Assembly (NCBI RefSeq): GCF_018739865.1
Contig: NZ_JADOER010000011.1
Location: 310,001-374,000 of the forward strand
Reading direction: 5' to 3'
Length of the DNA: 64,000 nt
From: Leptothoe kymatousa TAU-MAC 1615
Lineage (GTDB): Bacteria > Cyanobacteriota > Cyanobacteriia > Phormidesmidales > Phormidesmidaceae
Shown: positions 51,706-59,565 of the stretch, one piece after another
Layout of the letters: every line of letters starts with the position of its first letter
Position numbering within the stretch: position 1 is the first letter of the stretch
Notes under the pieces: generated by a model
Database searches by the model: none
The model's input: the letters and a program-made list of their open reading frames with translations, nothing else
Told to the model about the DNA's origin: nothing
Translations under genes and position numbers: made by a program

Positions 51706-52717
51706 TCACCCCGCCAATCAGATACAACAGGGCCATGCGAGTTGCCACCCCACTGGTAACTTGCATGGGCACCAAACTGAGCTCAGGATCATCCATCAAA
51801 TCGGATGTCAGCTCCACACCACGGTTGGTGGGGCCAGGGTGCATAATTTTTACCGTTGGTTTGCACCCCTGCAACCGCTCCCGAGTAATGCCAAACCGCC
51901 GATGATATGCGCGCAAACTGGGGAGCAAATGCTGACTCATGCGTTCATGCTGTAGCCGCAGCGCCATGACAAAATCAGCGTCCTCTAAAGCAGGCTCTAG
52001 CTGCCAGTGCACATATAGCCGACGCTCTAGGGGCGGGCTCTTTTCCCCCGTTTTCACAGGCCGTTTGAACGCCTCCAGAAAATGCTTGGGCAATAGGGTC
52101 GGTGGAGCCACCAGATGCACCTCCGCACCACAGGCGGTCAAACTCCAAATGTTGGAACGGGCCACCCGCGAATGCAAAATGTCCCCAACAATCACTATTT
52201 TTTTGCCCTGCAAGTGGTCAATGTGGGGGGCGGCGCCGTCGAGGGTGGCGCACATGGTAAATAAATCTAATAGCGCCTGGGATGGATGGGCATGTTGACC
52301 GTCCCCAGCATTGAGAATACCAACACCGGAGTTAATGCGATCCATCTCTTGGGCAATGATGGTGGGTACGCCCGCCTGCTGATGGCGAATGACCATCAGG
52401 TTGGTGCCCATGGCTAAATAGGTCTTGGCGGTGTCGAGAATGGTCTCCCCTTTTTTCAACGATGAGCTGCCTGGAGAAAAGTTAAGAATATCCGCAGAAA
52501 GCCGCTTAGCCGCCAGCTCAAAACTGCTACGGGTGCGGGTAGATGGCTCAAAAAATAAATTGGTAATGACTTGTCCCTGGAGGGCTGGCACCTTTTTGGT
52601 ACGGCGGGACAAAACTTCACGAAAACTTGCCGCAGTTTGCAGAACGGTTTGATAGTCACTGGGCGTAAAGTCTTCTAGGGAAAGAATGTGGCGACGACTC
52701 CAGCTATTGTCGGCCAT
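51701..52717 (-). CDS. pyrB: Aspartate carbamoyltransferase catalytic subunit
   Basis: 338 aa. It condenses carbamoyl phosphate and aspartate in pyrimidine synthesis. The carbamoyl-phosphate motif [39 protein letters not shown]-type substrate loop, [12 protein letters not shown] and the C-terminal [11 protein letters not shown] are all present. Start ATG 52717 ([10 protein letters not shown]) is preferred over the track ATG two codons upstream. No pyrI regulatory subunit is adjacent, normal for cyanobacteria. It is divergent from a GerMN lipoprotein gene, with two perfect inverted repeats between them. Confidence 0.96.
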   Translation of the reverse strand: MADNSWSRRHILSLEDFTPSDYQTVLQTAASFREVLSRRTKKVPALQGQVITNLFFEPSTRTRSSFELAAKRLSADILNFSPGSSSLKKGETILDTAKTYLAMGTNLMVIRHQQAGVPTIIAQEMDRINSGVGILNAGDGQHAHPSQALLDLFTMCATLDGAAPHIDHLQGKKIVIVGDILHSRVARSNIWSLTACGAEVHLVAPPTLLPKHFLEAFKRPVKTGEKSPPLERRLYVHWQLEPALEDADFVMALRLQHERMSQHLLPSLRAYHRRFGITRERLQGCKPTVKIMHPGPTNRGVELTSDLMDDPELSLVPMQVTSGVATRMALLYLIGGVK

Positions 52718-52752
52718 AAACAAATCACAAAAGTATTAAGAACATTCCTCGG

Positions 52753-52798
52753 CTGGGGTAGCAAACTGTCACAATTTAGAGACAGTTTGCTACCCCAG
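52753..52798. promoter_or_regulatory. Perfect 18-bp inverted repeat between pyrB and GerMN gene
   Basis: CTGGGGTAGCAAACTGTC is followed after 10 bp by its exact reverse complement. It lies 36 bp before the pyrB ATG (on the leader side) and 43 bp before the lipoprotein ATG. A second perfect pair, GTAGGAT-N10-ATCCTAC (52802-52825), follows. They could be operators or leader RNA hairpins; neither has a T-tract. Confidence 0.65.
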
Positions 52799-52840
52799 TT
52801 TGTAGGATATGGGCATAAATCCTACTTAGTATTTCATCCG

Positions 52841-53428
52841 ATGGTTCGGTTCCCAAAGATATTGTTAGGTTTATTTGTAGCGGCAAGTCTAGCCGTTGCA
52901 GGCTGTAATGAGGCTCCAACCGTAGATTTGGCAGAGCCGACCACGGAAGAGTCGGCTGCGCCACCAACGGTAGACGCAGAGCCCAGCACTATTGCCGCCG
53001 AGCCTGAGGATAAAGACAAGGATAAACCCGCTGCAACGGAGGCCCAGCCCAATGCAACGGACGCTGCTGAAAAAGATCCCAAAATGATGGCGGTCTCCAT
53101 CTATGTGATGGATGAAACCTGCACCAAATTTCAACCGGAATCGGTGGAGGTGCCCGCCGATACAGCCATGACCGAAGCGGTGGGCAAAGTGCTAGAACGC
53201 CATAGCTTTGAGGCATTTAAGCTATCGGGCTATCGCGTCAATGTGGACAGTAATAAGGCGACGGTTGATCTGCGCCTCTCAGAAGAGTCCGAACGGCAGT
53301 TTTTGTCCCTGTCTAGCTGTGAGCAACAAGGGCTGTTTGGCGGCCTGGAAGAAACCTTGATTCAGCATCCCGATTGGCAAGTTGACCAAGTGGAATTTAC
53401 CAACCGAGGCAAGGAAATTGTGCTGTAG
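52841..53428 (+). CDS. GerMN-domain lipoprotein
   Basis: 195 aa. The lipobox LAVAGC near residue 20 predicts an acylated Cys and membrane attachment. An acidic, low-complexity linker (E/D/P/A-rich, ~25-85) is followed by a GerMN-type domain: AVSIYVMDETCTKFQPESV, TAMTEAVGKVLERHSFEAF and KATVDLRLSEESERQFLSLS. GerMN domains are found in spore and cell-envelope proteins; the function in cyanobacteria is unknown. The track start (52688) overlaps pyrB; ATG 52841 places the lipoprotein signal at the N-terminus. Confidence 0.8.
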   Translation: MVRFPKILLGLFVAASLAVAGCNEAPTVDLAEPTTEESAAPPTVDAEPSTIAAEPEDKDKDKPAATEAQPNATDAAEKDPKMMAVSIYVMDETCTKFQPESVEVPADTAMTEAVGKVLERHSFEAFKLSGYRVNVDSNKATVDLRLSEESERQFLSLSSCEQQGLFGGLEETLIQHPDWQVDQVEFTNRGKEIVL

Positions 53429-53452
53429 GGTGGGCATTTTCCACCCTCTTTT
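53428..53452 (+). terminator. Terminator between GerMN lipoprotein and mpg
   Basis: Stem GGGTGG / CCACCC with a 7-nt loop, then TCTTTT on the plus strand. It begins at the last base of the lipoprotein stop codon and ends at the mpg stop, so it serves at least the plus-strand gene of this convergent pair. It carries the GTAGGGTGGGC word found at other intergenic sites here. Confidence 0.5.
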
Positions 53453-54050
53453 ACCGTTTAGAAACACTGCCATGGTCCTTTAAGTACCAGCGCCATGGTT
53501 TATCAGCAGCTTTGGAAATGCCAATGCGGGTGGTTTGCACGAGCCCATGGTGTCCTTGATCTAGCCGCCGTTGAAACTGGGCTGAGCGATGTTCGAGCCA
53601 CAGGTGGTGCTGGGGCATCAGGGGGAGGCCATCATGGCGACGGTCAATGGTTAAGGTGCGGCATAGTTTGCCAGGTCCTGCGGCCACACGGTTTCCCTGG
53701 CGGGCGTACTTAGGGTCTAGCGCTTGGGGTAGTTGGTCAAGGGCGATGGCGCGCACCAGCACGGCACTGCCCGTATTGACGGCTTCAGTGACCACGTTAA
53801 AGCAGTGATACATGCCATAGATCAAGTACACATAGCTCTGGCCAGGGGGGCCAAACATGGCGCCATTGCTCTGGGTTTTGCCGCGATAGGCATGGCAGGC
53901 GGGATCATCTGGACAGTAGGCTTCGGTCTCAACGATCAGGCCCCGCAATATTTCGCCATTGAGCTGGCGCACAAGGGTGCAGCCCACTAGATCTGGAGCG
54001 ACCTCCAAGGTATTGCGATCGCACCAGTCAGCAGAAATGATCACGCCCAA
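53451..54050 (-). CDS. mpg: 3-methyladenine DNA glycosylase (AAG/MPG family)
   Basis: 199 aa, normal for the family. It excises alkylated and deaminated purines in base excision repair. Landmarks: APDLVGCTLVRQL, the catalytic glutamate region IVETEAYCPDDPACHAYRGKT, MFGPPGQSYVYLIYGMYHCFNVV, and VAAGPGKLCRTLTI. Complete N- and C-termini. Convergent with the GerMN lipoprotein gene. Confidence 0.95.
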   Translation of the reverse strand: MGVIISADWCDRNTLEVAPDLVGCTLVRQLNGEILRGLIVETEAYCPDDPACHAYRGKTQSNGAMFGPPGQSYVYLIYGMYHCFNVVTEAVNTGSAVLVRAIALDQLPQALDPKYARQGNRVAAGPGKLCRTLTIDRRHDGLPLMPQHHLWLEHRSAQFQRRLDQGHHGLVQTTRIGISKAADKPWRWYLKDHGSVSKR

Positions 54051-54211
54051 GCCAGCCCGTTAGACAGCAGCAGATAACAGTTATGTAACAGTCCTGCTAT
54101 CTATGATTGCATTTCTCAATCCAGTTGCTACGATCCAAGGACTGGTTGGGATAGACCCATCACAGATTCTCAAACCGTCCCTATCACTATCGACGAAGGA
54201 ATTAAGCACCT

Positions 54212-54334
54212 GTGGATATTAAAGCGATTTTACCTGTCCTAGCCATTGTCTTTTCAGTCGCCTGTCTGTTTTTTGGCACCCAAAATGGCTTCTACGATTC
54301 TGACGATTACCATGGCAATGGCTCTGCCCACTAG
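54212..54334 (+). CDS. Conserved-looking 40-aa single-TM protein
   Basis: Not in the ORF track (too short, GTG start). Forty residues: one transmembrane helix (ILPVLAIVFSVACLFFG) and a polar tail (TQNGFYDSDDYHGNGSAH). GAAGGAATT lies 9 nt upstream of the GTG. I recall similar short cyanobacterial proteins with an SAH-like end but cannot name the family. The compact transmembrane form resembles small photosynthetic-complex subunits, which is only an impression. It is followed after 1 bp by a hairpin and the MBL-fold gene, so they may share a transcript. Confidence 0.65.
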   Translation: MDIKAILPVLAIVFSVACLFFGTQNGFYDSDDYHGNGSAH

Positions 54335-54335
54335 G

Positions 54336-54362
54336 GCCTCAACCGTAATACTCGTTTGAGGC
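54336..54362 (+). promoter_or_regulatory. Hairpin overlapping ribosome site of the MBL-fold gene
   Basis: GCCTCAA (54336-54342) pairs perfectly with TTGAGGC (54356-54362). The second arm contains GAGG, the only Shine-Dalgarno-like sequence of the following gene, 2 nt from its ATG. Folding would mask it, so translation may depend on ribosomes leaving the upstream 40-aa gene. Confidence 0.4.
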
Positions 54363-54363
54363 G

Positions 54364-56043
54364 ATGGGGGTTGGGACCGTTGTACCACCACTGGGATCGA
54401 CAGATATTGCCGATGATGGCACTGTCGTCTGCTATCCCTATGGTGTAGGCCATGGCGAAGAAGGCGTTAGCCTAGGCATTACCATCGGTCCCTATCGCAT
54501 TCTTCTAGACTGCGGCTTAAGCGACCTGGCCCCGCTGGAGTCTGGGCCACTCCCAGATTTCGTTTTTTGTAGCCATGCCCACCATGACCATGGGCGTGGC
54601 TTAGCTTTGTTTCAGCAACGGTGGCCCCACATCCCCATTTACGCCACCGCCCCAACGGCGGCCCTGCTAGCGGCACAACCAGACCAAGCCCAATCGCTCC
54701 AAAGCTTACCCTGGCGTACCCCCGTAGAAATAGCCCCTAGTCTCACCCTAGAACTCTGGCCCGCTGGCCATCTTCCCGGCGCAGCCTGTGCCCTCATCAC
54801 CTACAAAACGGGCCTGAAAACCTACCGCATCTTTTACACCGGGGATTGTTTTCTCTCTAGTACTCGGCTGGTGGAAGGTATGCCCTTGGCGGCATTGCGC
54901 AACTTAAACCCAGACGTCCTGATTGTGGAAGGACACCTGGGTGCCCATCGATACCCCAACCGTCGATATCAAGAAAATCAGCTAATCGAGCGGCTGCGAT
55001 CGCACCTAAACAAGTCTCACTGTGTCGTCTTTCCTGTCCCTATTTTAGGCTTGGGGCAAGAGCTCCTAATGCTGTGGCGCAGTCACTATCAATTTACCGG
55101 CCAGCCCTTAACCATTTGGGTAGACCCGATCATCGCCCACAGCTGCGACACTTACCTCGCCCTACTAGAACAACAGCCCGCAGCATTTCCCCGCAAAGTC
55201 CAAAATTTTGCCAAGCATCAGGCCATTTTTTGGGATGAGCGCATTAAGCCCACCATTAAACCTCTACCCAGCGAGCCCAACGTTCAGGCAATGCATGGAC
55301 CGGCCATTGTCTTGGTGCATCCAGCCACCCCCATCGACCGTTACTGCCAACACCACCACGGACCTTGGAGCGTCTTTTTACCAGAACAAGCTAATCTGCG
55401 AGCATGGCAAACCCAGGTTAAAACAGAGGCGGCCCCCTACGACTGGTTAGATAGCTTTAAAAACACCACCACCACCGGCACACTGCAGCTAGAAACCTAT
55501 CAGCTCTACAACCATTGCGACGGGGATGGCACCACCCAGCTCATCCATAATCTCCGGCCTCGCCACGTCGTGTTTGTCCACGGTCAGCTAGAACAGCTCA
55601 GTGACTTGGCCAACCTAGACACACTCCAAAGTCGCTATCAGGTCCATATTCCCCTGCCAGGCAATCCCTTATCCCTCTCCTTAGATTCTAGATTTACATC
55701 ACCGCCGCCGCCCCAAGAAGCAACCTTTGAGGGCACCGTACATGATTCCCCCTACCAAGTATCCATTCGCCTGCCGCCAACAGTCACGGCCGATGCCCGC
55801 TGGCAGGCGTTCGCCGAAACCGGCATCATCGAAGCCCAATGGCAGGGAGAAAACTTGGTATTACGGGGAGTAGATCCCCTAGAACTCGCGACCATCACCA
55901 ATCGTTTGGCCCCCAATCGAGCCGTGTGCGATAACTGCCAGTTCTACCGACAGCGGAGTTGCCAACAGCCCCAGTCAGCACTATTCGGCAAAGTTGTTGC
56001 CCCCGATGGCTACTGCCCAGAGTTCATTGCTTTGCCAACCTAG
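54364..56043 (+). CDS. Metallo-beta-lactamase fold hydrolase, beta-CASP/CPSF-like
   Basis: 559 aa. The MBL zinc motif HAHHDHGRG is at ~72-80, with further ligands in PAGHLPGAACALI and YTGDCFLSS. A middle insertion resembles a beta-CASP domain, and HLRPRHVVFVHGQ-like NLRPRHVVFVHGQ (near 400) a Zn-dependent RNA-processing (RMMBL) segment. A C-terminal ~100 residues contain CDNCQFYRQRSC, a cysteine cluster. RNA nuclease activity is possible from the fold but not certain. ATG 54364 is the only in-frame start after an upstream stop. No signal peptide. Confidence 0.82.
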   Translation: MGVGTVVPPLGSTDIADDGTVVCYPYGVGHGEEGVSLGITIGPYRILLDCGLSDLAPLESGPLPDFVFCSHAHHDHGRGLALFQQRWPHIPIYATAPTAALLAAQPDQAQSLQSLPWRTPVEIAPSLTLELWPAGHLPGAACALITYKTGLKTYRIFYTGDCFLSSTRLVEGMPLAALRNLNPDVLIVEGHLGAHRYPNRRYQENQLIERLRSHLNKSHCVVFPVPILGLGQELLMLWRSHYQFTGQPLTIWVDPIIAHSCDTYLALLEQQPAAFPRKVQNFAKHQAIFWDERIKPTIKPLPSEPNVQAMHGPAIVLVHPATPIDRYCQHHHGPWSVFLPEQANLRAWQTQVKTEAAPYDWLDSFKNTTTTGTLQLETYQLYNHCDGDGTTQLIHNLRPRHVVFVHGQLEQLSDLANLDTLQSRYQVHIPLPGNPLSLSLDSRFTSPPPPQEATFEGTVHDSPYQVSIRLPPTVTADARWQAFAETGIIEAQWQGENLVLRGVDPLELATITNRLAPNRAVCDNCQFYRQRSCQQPQSALFGKVVAPDGYCPEFIALPT

Positions 56044-56162
56044 CAAAGTCCCCAAACAACTCCCGAAGACCCTGATCACAGCAGGTCCTGCCCCATGGCG
56101 CCAAGGCAACCGATACCCCCATGGGAGCCTATTTAGAGGCCTATTCCCCTAACTGCGGTTAA

Positions 56163-56450
56163 TTAATCAGGAATTTGCTCAGAAGCAGGACAATCATCAG
56201 AGACCGCCAGCTCCGCATCTCCCTTAGGCACGGTAGCTAATTTTTGTTGAATCGCACCAATGCTCTCCAGCCGTACCATTTCTTCCCATGCACAGCATTC
56301 GTCATCCTCTTCAGTTTCATAGCGTAGGGTAACGAGATCACCTTCGATATTTAAAATCTTAGCCCGCTCAATCCAGCGATGCTGATCTCTCAAAAATACC
56401 CACACTTCACGACCGTCGCAGGAAAGTTGGTATATTTTGCGATGTAGCAT
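56163..56450 (-). CDS. Cyanobacterial DUF6679-like protein
   Basis: 95 aa, acidic C-terminus. MLHRKIYQLSCDGREVWVFL and RAKILNIEGDLVTLRYETEE, then CAWEEMVRLESIGAI, form a compact beta-rich domain that I associate with the cyanobacterial DUF6679 family from memory. Function unknown. Isolated, between two plus-strand genes. Confidence 0.7.
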   Translation of the reverse strand: MLHRKIYQLSCDGREVWVFLRDQHRWIERAKILNIEGDLVTLRYETEEDDECCAWEEMVRLESIGAIQQKLATVPKGDAELAVSDDCPASEQIPD

Positions 56451-56672
56451 AAAAATCTACCCGTCATCTAGGCGACTATGTGGCACCATAACCACAACCT
56501 AAGCCATTGGTGATTTAGAGCATGAAATCGCCTTCAAGACATGCTAGGAATCAATGCCTGCTAGCAGCAATCATAGGCTAGATCATCAAGGCTTAACTTA
56601 ATACAGCTTAAGGGAGGGTCAGGGAATTTGACCACCCAGAAATGCACACCCCCATGGTGACGAAGATCAATT

Positions 56673-57419
56673 ATGGAATTGAAACTGTGTACCTGGCCTG
56701 AAGTCGAGGCTTACCTATCCCAATCTCAAGGGATCATTTTTCCCATTGGTTCCACAGAGCAACACGGCCCCACCGGCCTGATCGGCACCGATGCCATTTG
56801 CGCTGAAACCATTGCCTTGGGCGTGGGCGACCAGGTCAATGCCCTAGTAGGCCCCACCATCAACGTAGGCATGGCGCTGCATCATACAGCTTTTCCAGGC
56901 AGCATCAGTCTCCGCCCCAGCACCCTGATTGCCCTCATTCAAGACTATATAAAACCCTTAGCCAGAGCTGGCTTTAACCGTTTTTACTTTATTAACGGCC
57001 ACGGGGGCAATATGGCCACCCTCAAAGCAGCGTTTTCCGAAACCTACGCCCTCTTGGCCGATCTTAATATCCAGGGTGCGGACCAAGTGCGCTGCCAGCT
57101 AGCCAACTGGTTTATGTGCCGCTCTGTCTATACCCTGGCCAAGGAACTCTACGGCGACCAAGAAGGCTCCCATGCCACACCGAGCGAGGTTGCCCTCACC
57201 CAATATGCCCACCCTGATCACATCAAATCCGCCCCATTAGAGCCCCAAGTAGCACCGTCCGGACATCGCATCTACGGTGCAGCCGACTTCCGGCGCTTTT
57301 ACCAAGATGGCCGCATGGGCTCCAATCCCGATTTAGCGACACCAGAACATGGCAAACAGTTCTACGACGCAGCGGTCAAAGAAATGAGCAACGGTTATCT
57401 AAAATTTCTCAATGGTTAG
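56673..57419 (+). CDS. Creatininase-family amidohydrolase
   Basis: 248 aa. The metal-binding motif IFPIGSTEQHGPTGLIGTDA and FINGHGGNMATLKAAF, then EGSHATPSEVALTQYA, are classic creatininase-family elements with the expected His/Asp/Glu ligands. Members cleave cyclic amides (creatinine, mycofactocin peptide, FAPy intermediates); the substrate here is undetermined. Normal length, cytosolic. It converges with gatC, separated by a strong hairpin. Confidence 0.9.
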   Translation: MELKLCTWPEVEAYLSQSQGIIFPIGSTEQHGPTGLIGTDAICAETIALGVGDQVNALVGPTINVGMALHHTAFPGSISLRPSTLIALIQDYIKPLARAGFNRFYFINGHGGNMATLKAAFSETYALLADLNIQGADQVRCQLANWFMCRSVYTLAKELYGDQEGSHATPSEVALTQYAHPDHIKSAPLEPQVAPSGHRIYGAADFRRFYQDGRMGSNPDLATPEHGKQFYDAAVKEMSNGYLKFLNG

Positions 57420-57422
57420 CTT

Positions 57423-57460
57423 TATTCGTGGGGACTTAGCATGCTAGGTCCCTACGAATA
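57423..57460. terminator. Bidirectional hairpin between creatininase-family gene and gatC
   Basis: ATTCGTGGGGACTTAGC pairs with GCTAGGTCCCTACGAAT over 17 bp with two wobble-type differences. Centred between two convergent stop codons (57419 and 57472). T-rich sequence on both sides is short. Probably ends both transcripts. Confidence 0.6.
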
Positions 57461-57471
57461 GGTAAATACAT

Positions 57472-57759
57472 CTAGCTACCCAAAATTTTGGGCACCTTAA
57501 AGAAATCATCTTCGCGATCTGGAGCGATCTCCAAAATCGATTCGCGATCTTCAAACGTCTCCAGCTGATCCTGACGGGTAATGTTACTGAGTTCAATGGC
57601 TCGTGTAGTCGGCTCAATATTATCGGTATTGAGCTCGTTGAGCTGCTGGACATAGTCCAAAATGCCGCTGAGCTGCTCTGTAAACTGCTGCTCTTCGGCT
57701 TCAGTCAGGTCTAATCTGGCCAACAGTGCAACTTTACGAACCTGTTCTAGATCAATCAT
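57472..57759 (-). CDS. gatC: Asp-tRNA(Asn)/Glu-tRNA(Gln) amidotransferase subunit C
   Basis: 95 aa. It stabilises the GatA-GatB amidotransferase that makes Gln-tRNA(Gln) and Asn-tRNA(Asn). VRKVALLARLDLTEAEEQQF, ILDYVQQLNELNTDNIEPT and REDDFFKVPKIL are standard GatC motifs. GatA and GatB genes are not in the window. Confidence 0.95.
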   Translation of the reverse strand: MIDLEQVRKVALLARLDLTEAEEQQFTEQLSGILDYVQQLNELNTDNIEPTTRAIELSNITRQDQLETFEDRESILEIAPDREDDFFKVPKILGS

Positions 57760-57844
57760 GTGAAGAAATTAACGGTTAAACCTTGGGTGGGCTATGCCCA
57801 TATCCAAAACTTGAGAGGCGACCAGCAGGCCAACAAACATTAGG

Positions 57845-58056
57845 CATACGGGCCTGCTTGGGCACAGACTGTACCTTTAGAAAAACACATTCGCAGGCAT
57901 ACGGGCCTGCTTAGGCACAGACTATACCTTTAGAAAAATACGTCCGCAGGCATACGGGCCGTATTGGGCACAGACTATACCTTTAGAAGAATACATCCGC
58001 AGGCATACGGGCCGTATTGGGCACAGACTATACCTTTAGAAAAACACGTCCGCAGG
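57845..58056. repeat. 53-bp tandem array, four full copies, duplicating the ycf3 3' end
   Basis: Units begin at 57845, 57898, 57951 and 58004, with a partial fifth at 58057. On the minus strand each contains the last codons of ycf3 and its stop plus ~30 bp of 3' sequence, so three copies re-create MPADVFF-stop and the last MPANVFF-stop. Differences between copies are mainly transitions, several at synonymous positions. Probably slippage expansion in the ycf3 3' end; spacing without variable spacers excludes CRISPR. Confidence 0.9.
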
Positions 58057-58557
58057 CATACGGCCTGTGTTTTTCAGCCAGTTCTGCGCCTCGATATAGT
58101 TATTGGGAGCCATCCGCAAGGCCTCAAGCCAATAGGTGGCCGCCTGATCGTACAGCACTTCTGCTGTTTTGTTATCCCCAGAATTCTCGGCTTGCTCACC
58201 ACGATAGTGATGGATCACTGCCGTATTATTCAGAGCTTGGGGCATGCGAGGGTTCAGATCAATCGCCGCCGCATACTTTTCTAAGGCTGCATCATGATCG
58301 CCATTACTGGCGTAAATCAATCCCATGTTGTACAAGATAAAGCTCTTGTCATAGGGATCTTCTTCTAACTCGAGGGCAGCTCTGTAATTATCTAATGCTT
58401 CTGCATATTCACCATCGGCTTGGGCAGACATGCCATCACGATAGTAAGCAAATGCTTCTTTAGCCTGCTTCTTTGTGGGCAACATCTTCAGGATCATATC
58501 GGCCATGACCGTAAAAGACTTGTCGATGAAATTATCGTTACGCTGAGTTCTAGGCAT
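58036..58557 (-). CDS. ycf3: Photosystem I assembly protein Ycf3
   Basis: 173 aa. A TPR protein needed for photosystem I assembly at the thylakoid. [20 protein letters not shown] is the canonical N-terminus; TPRs span ~35-150 ([60 protein letters not shown]), ending [17 protein letters not shown]. The final MPADVFF exceeds the usual C-terminus and is encoded by the first unit of the downstream tandem array. The family is diagnostic for oxygenic phototrophs. Confidence 0.95.
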   Translation of the reverse strand: MPRTQRNDNFIDKSFTVMADMILKMLPTKKQAKEAFAYYRDGMSAQADGEYAEALDNYRAALELEEDPYDKSFILYNMGLIYASNGDHDAALEKYAAAIDLNPRMPQALNNTAVIHHYRGEQAENSGDNKTAEVLYDQAATYWLEALRMAPNNYIEAQNWLKNTGRMPADVFF

Positions 58558-58670
58558 GGCAAGGCTATTACATTAAGAGTGCCGAGCCTTCATTCTAATG
58601 GAACAACGCAGCCACATCATTAAGTTGGTATGGGTCTGTAATAAACCGGGTTCAAACCCCTCTAGTCAGG

Positions 58671-59162
58671 CTAAGCCGCACGCCGCACGCAATCATCCAC
58701 ACAGGAGATGAGATCGGCCAGGGTGTCTAGCTGAGTTTCATCAAAATGGTCGCTAATATCTACACCAAACTGGTTGACGACGTCATCACACAGGCGCATG
58801 GACCAGTCGAACCAACACACCAGGGGAAATTGTAGATCATCGACTAAGCGATCCTGGGGTCTTACGAGGCTAAATTCTAAGCCGGAGTAATCCTTTAAAG
58901 AACGATAAATAAAGGCTAACGTTTTTGACTGAGCACGGGTGGCGCGATGACATTCTGCACACCATGCCTGGGCTGATAAGGGTCGACGATGACGACGAAG
59001 AGCCTGATTGACCTGACGACGCACTGACAGGTCTGGGCTCATGTCCTGGTACGCCTGGAGACTATGAAGATAGTTGTTTACTCTTTGCCATGGTTGCCCC
59101 ATACTGCTTTTGCCTAAGCCACACCCTGGAAAAATTAATCGTTTCGTTAGCGCACTATACAT
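58671..59162 (-). CDS. Unknown protein, possible acyl-carrier-like C-terminal fold
   Basis: 163 aa, not recognised with certainty. The N-terminal half is basic (RRQVNQALRRHRRPLSAQAW, with WCAECHRATRAQ). The C-terminal half (RPQDRLVDDLQFPLVCWFDW, then LCDDVVNQFGVDISDHF) has the helical spacing of acyl-carrier-like proteins but no phosphopantetheine serine motif. Start may instead be ATG 59102, which gives MGQPWQRVNNYL. Monocistronic on the minus strand, 113 bp upstream of ycf3. Confidence 0.55.
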   Translation of the reverse strand: MYSALTKRLIFPGCGLGKSSMGQPWQRVNNYLHSLQAYQDMSPDLSVRRQVNQALRRHRRPLSAQAWCAECHRATRAQSKTLAFIYRSLKDYSGLEFSLVRPQDRLVDDLQFPLVCWFDWSMRLCDDVVNQFGVDISDHFDETQLDTLADLISCVDDCVRRAA

Positions 59163-59565
59163 GCTGAGACCTCACACAACTAATGCGCCAAAGATATTGA
59201 GCCGATGTCCGTTATCTAAGCTCTCACTATTAAGTTTGTCCATAGCTGCTTGGTGCCTTATTGGAGTCGATTTCAGGCCGGTCACTTATTTCACTGGCTG
59301 ACCGTGTGTTCATTGTTCCCCTAGGTCTTAGCAAAATTACGGTGGAGGCCCTGGTAAACGGCTGACATTGCTTTGCTTACGTGGCATTTGATAAATCAAT
59401 CCTAGGGTAACTAACCAAGGAAATCGGTAAAGTTTAAAAATAACTTTAGTTCCAAAGATTATGCAGGAAGCGCCGCTAGCACTCCTTTTCAGCCGCCTAT
59501 GGCAAGCCATAGCAGCCTTACATAAACGATGAAGTCTTCAATGAACGGGTTTTGCCCAGTAGATT
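59163..59565. other. Intergenic region, 403 bp
   Basis: Between the EAL-protein 3' end and the unknown gene. Short ORFs in the track here lack coding character. No hairpin with a T-tract or repeat recognised. Confidence 0.45.

Noticed and set aside
57845-58092. Regularly spaced repeats resembling a CRISPR array
   Set aside because: Units are directly abutting 53-bp copies with no variable spacers, and they include the ycf3 coding end.
58611-58680. tRNA-like GGGTTCAAACCCC segment
   Set aside because: The T-stem does not pair beyond three bases and no acceptor or anticodon arms can be formed around it.
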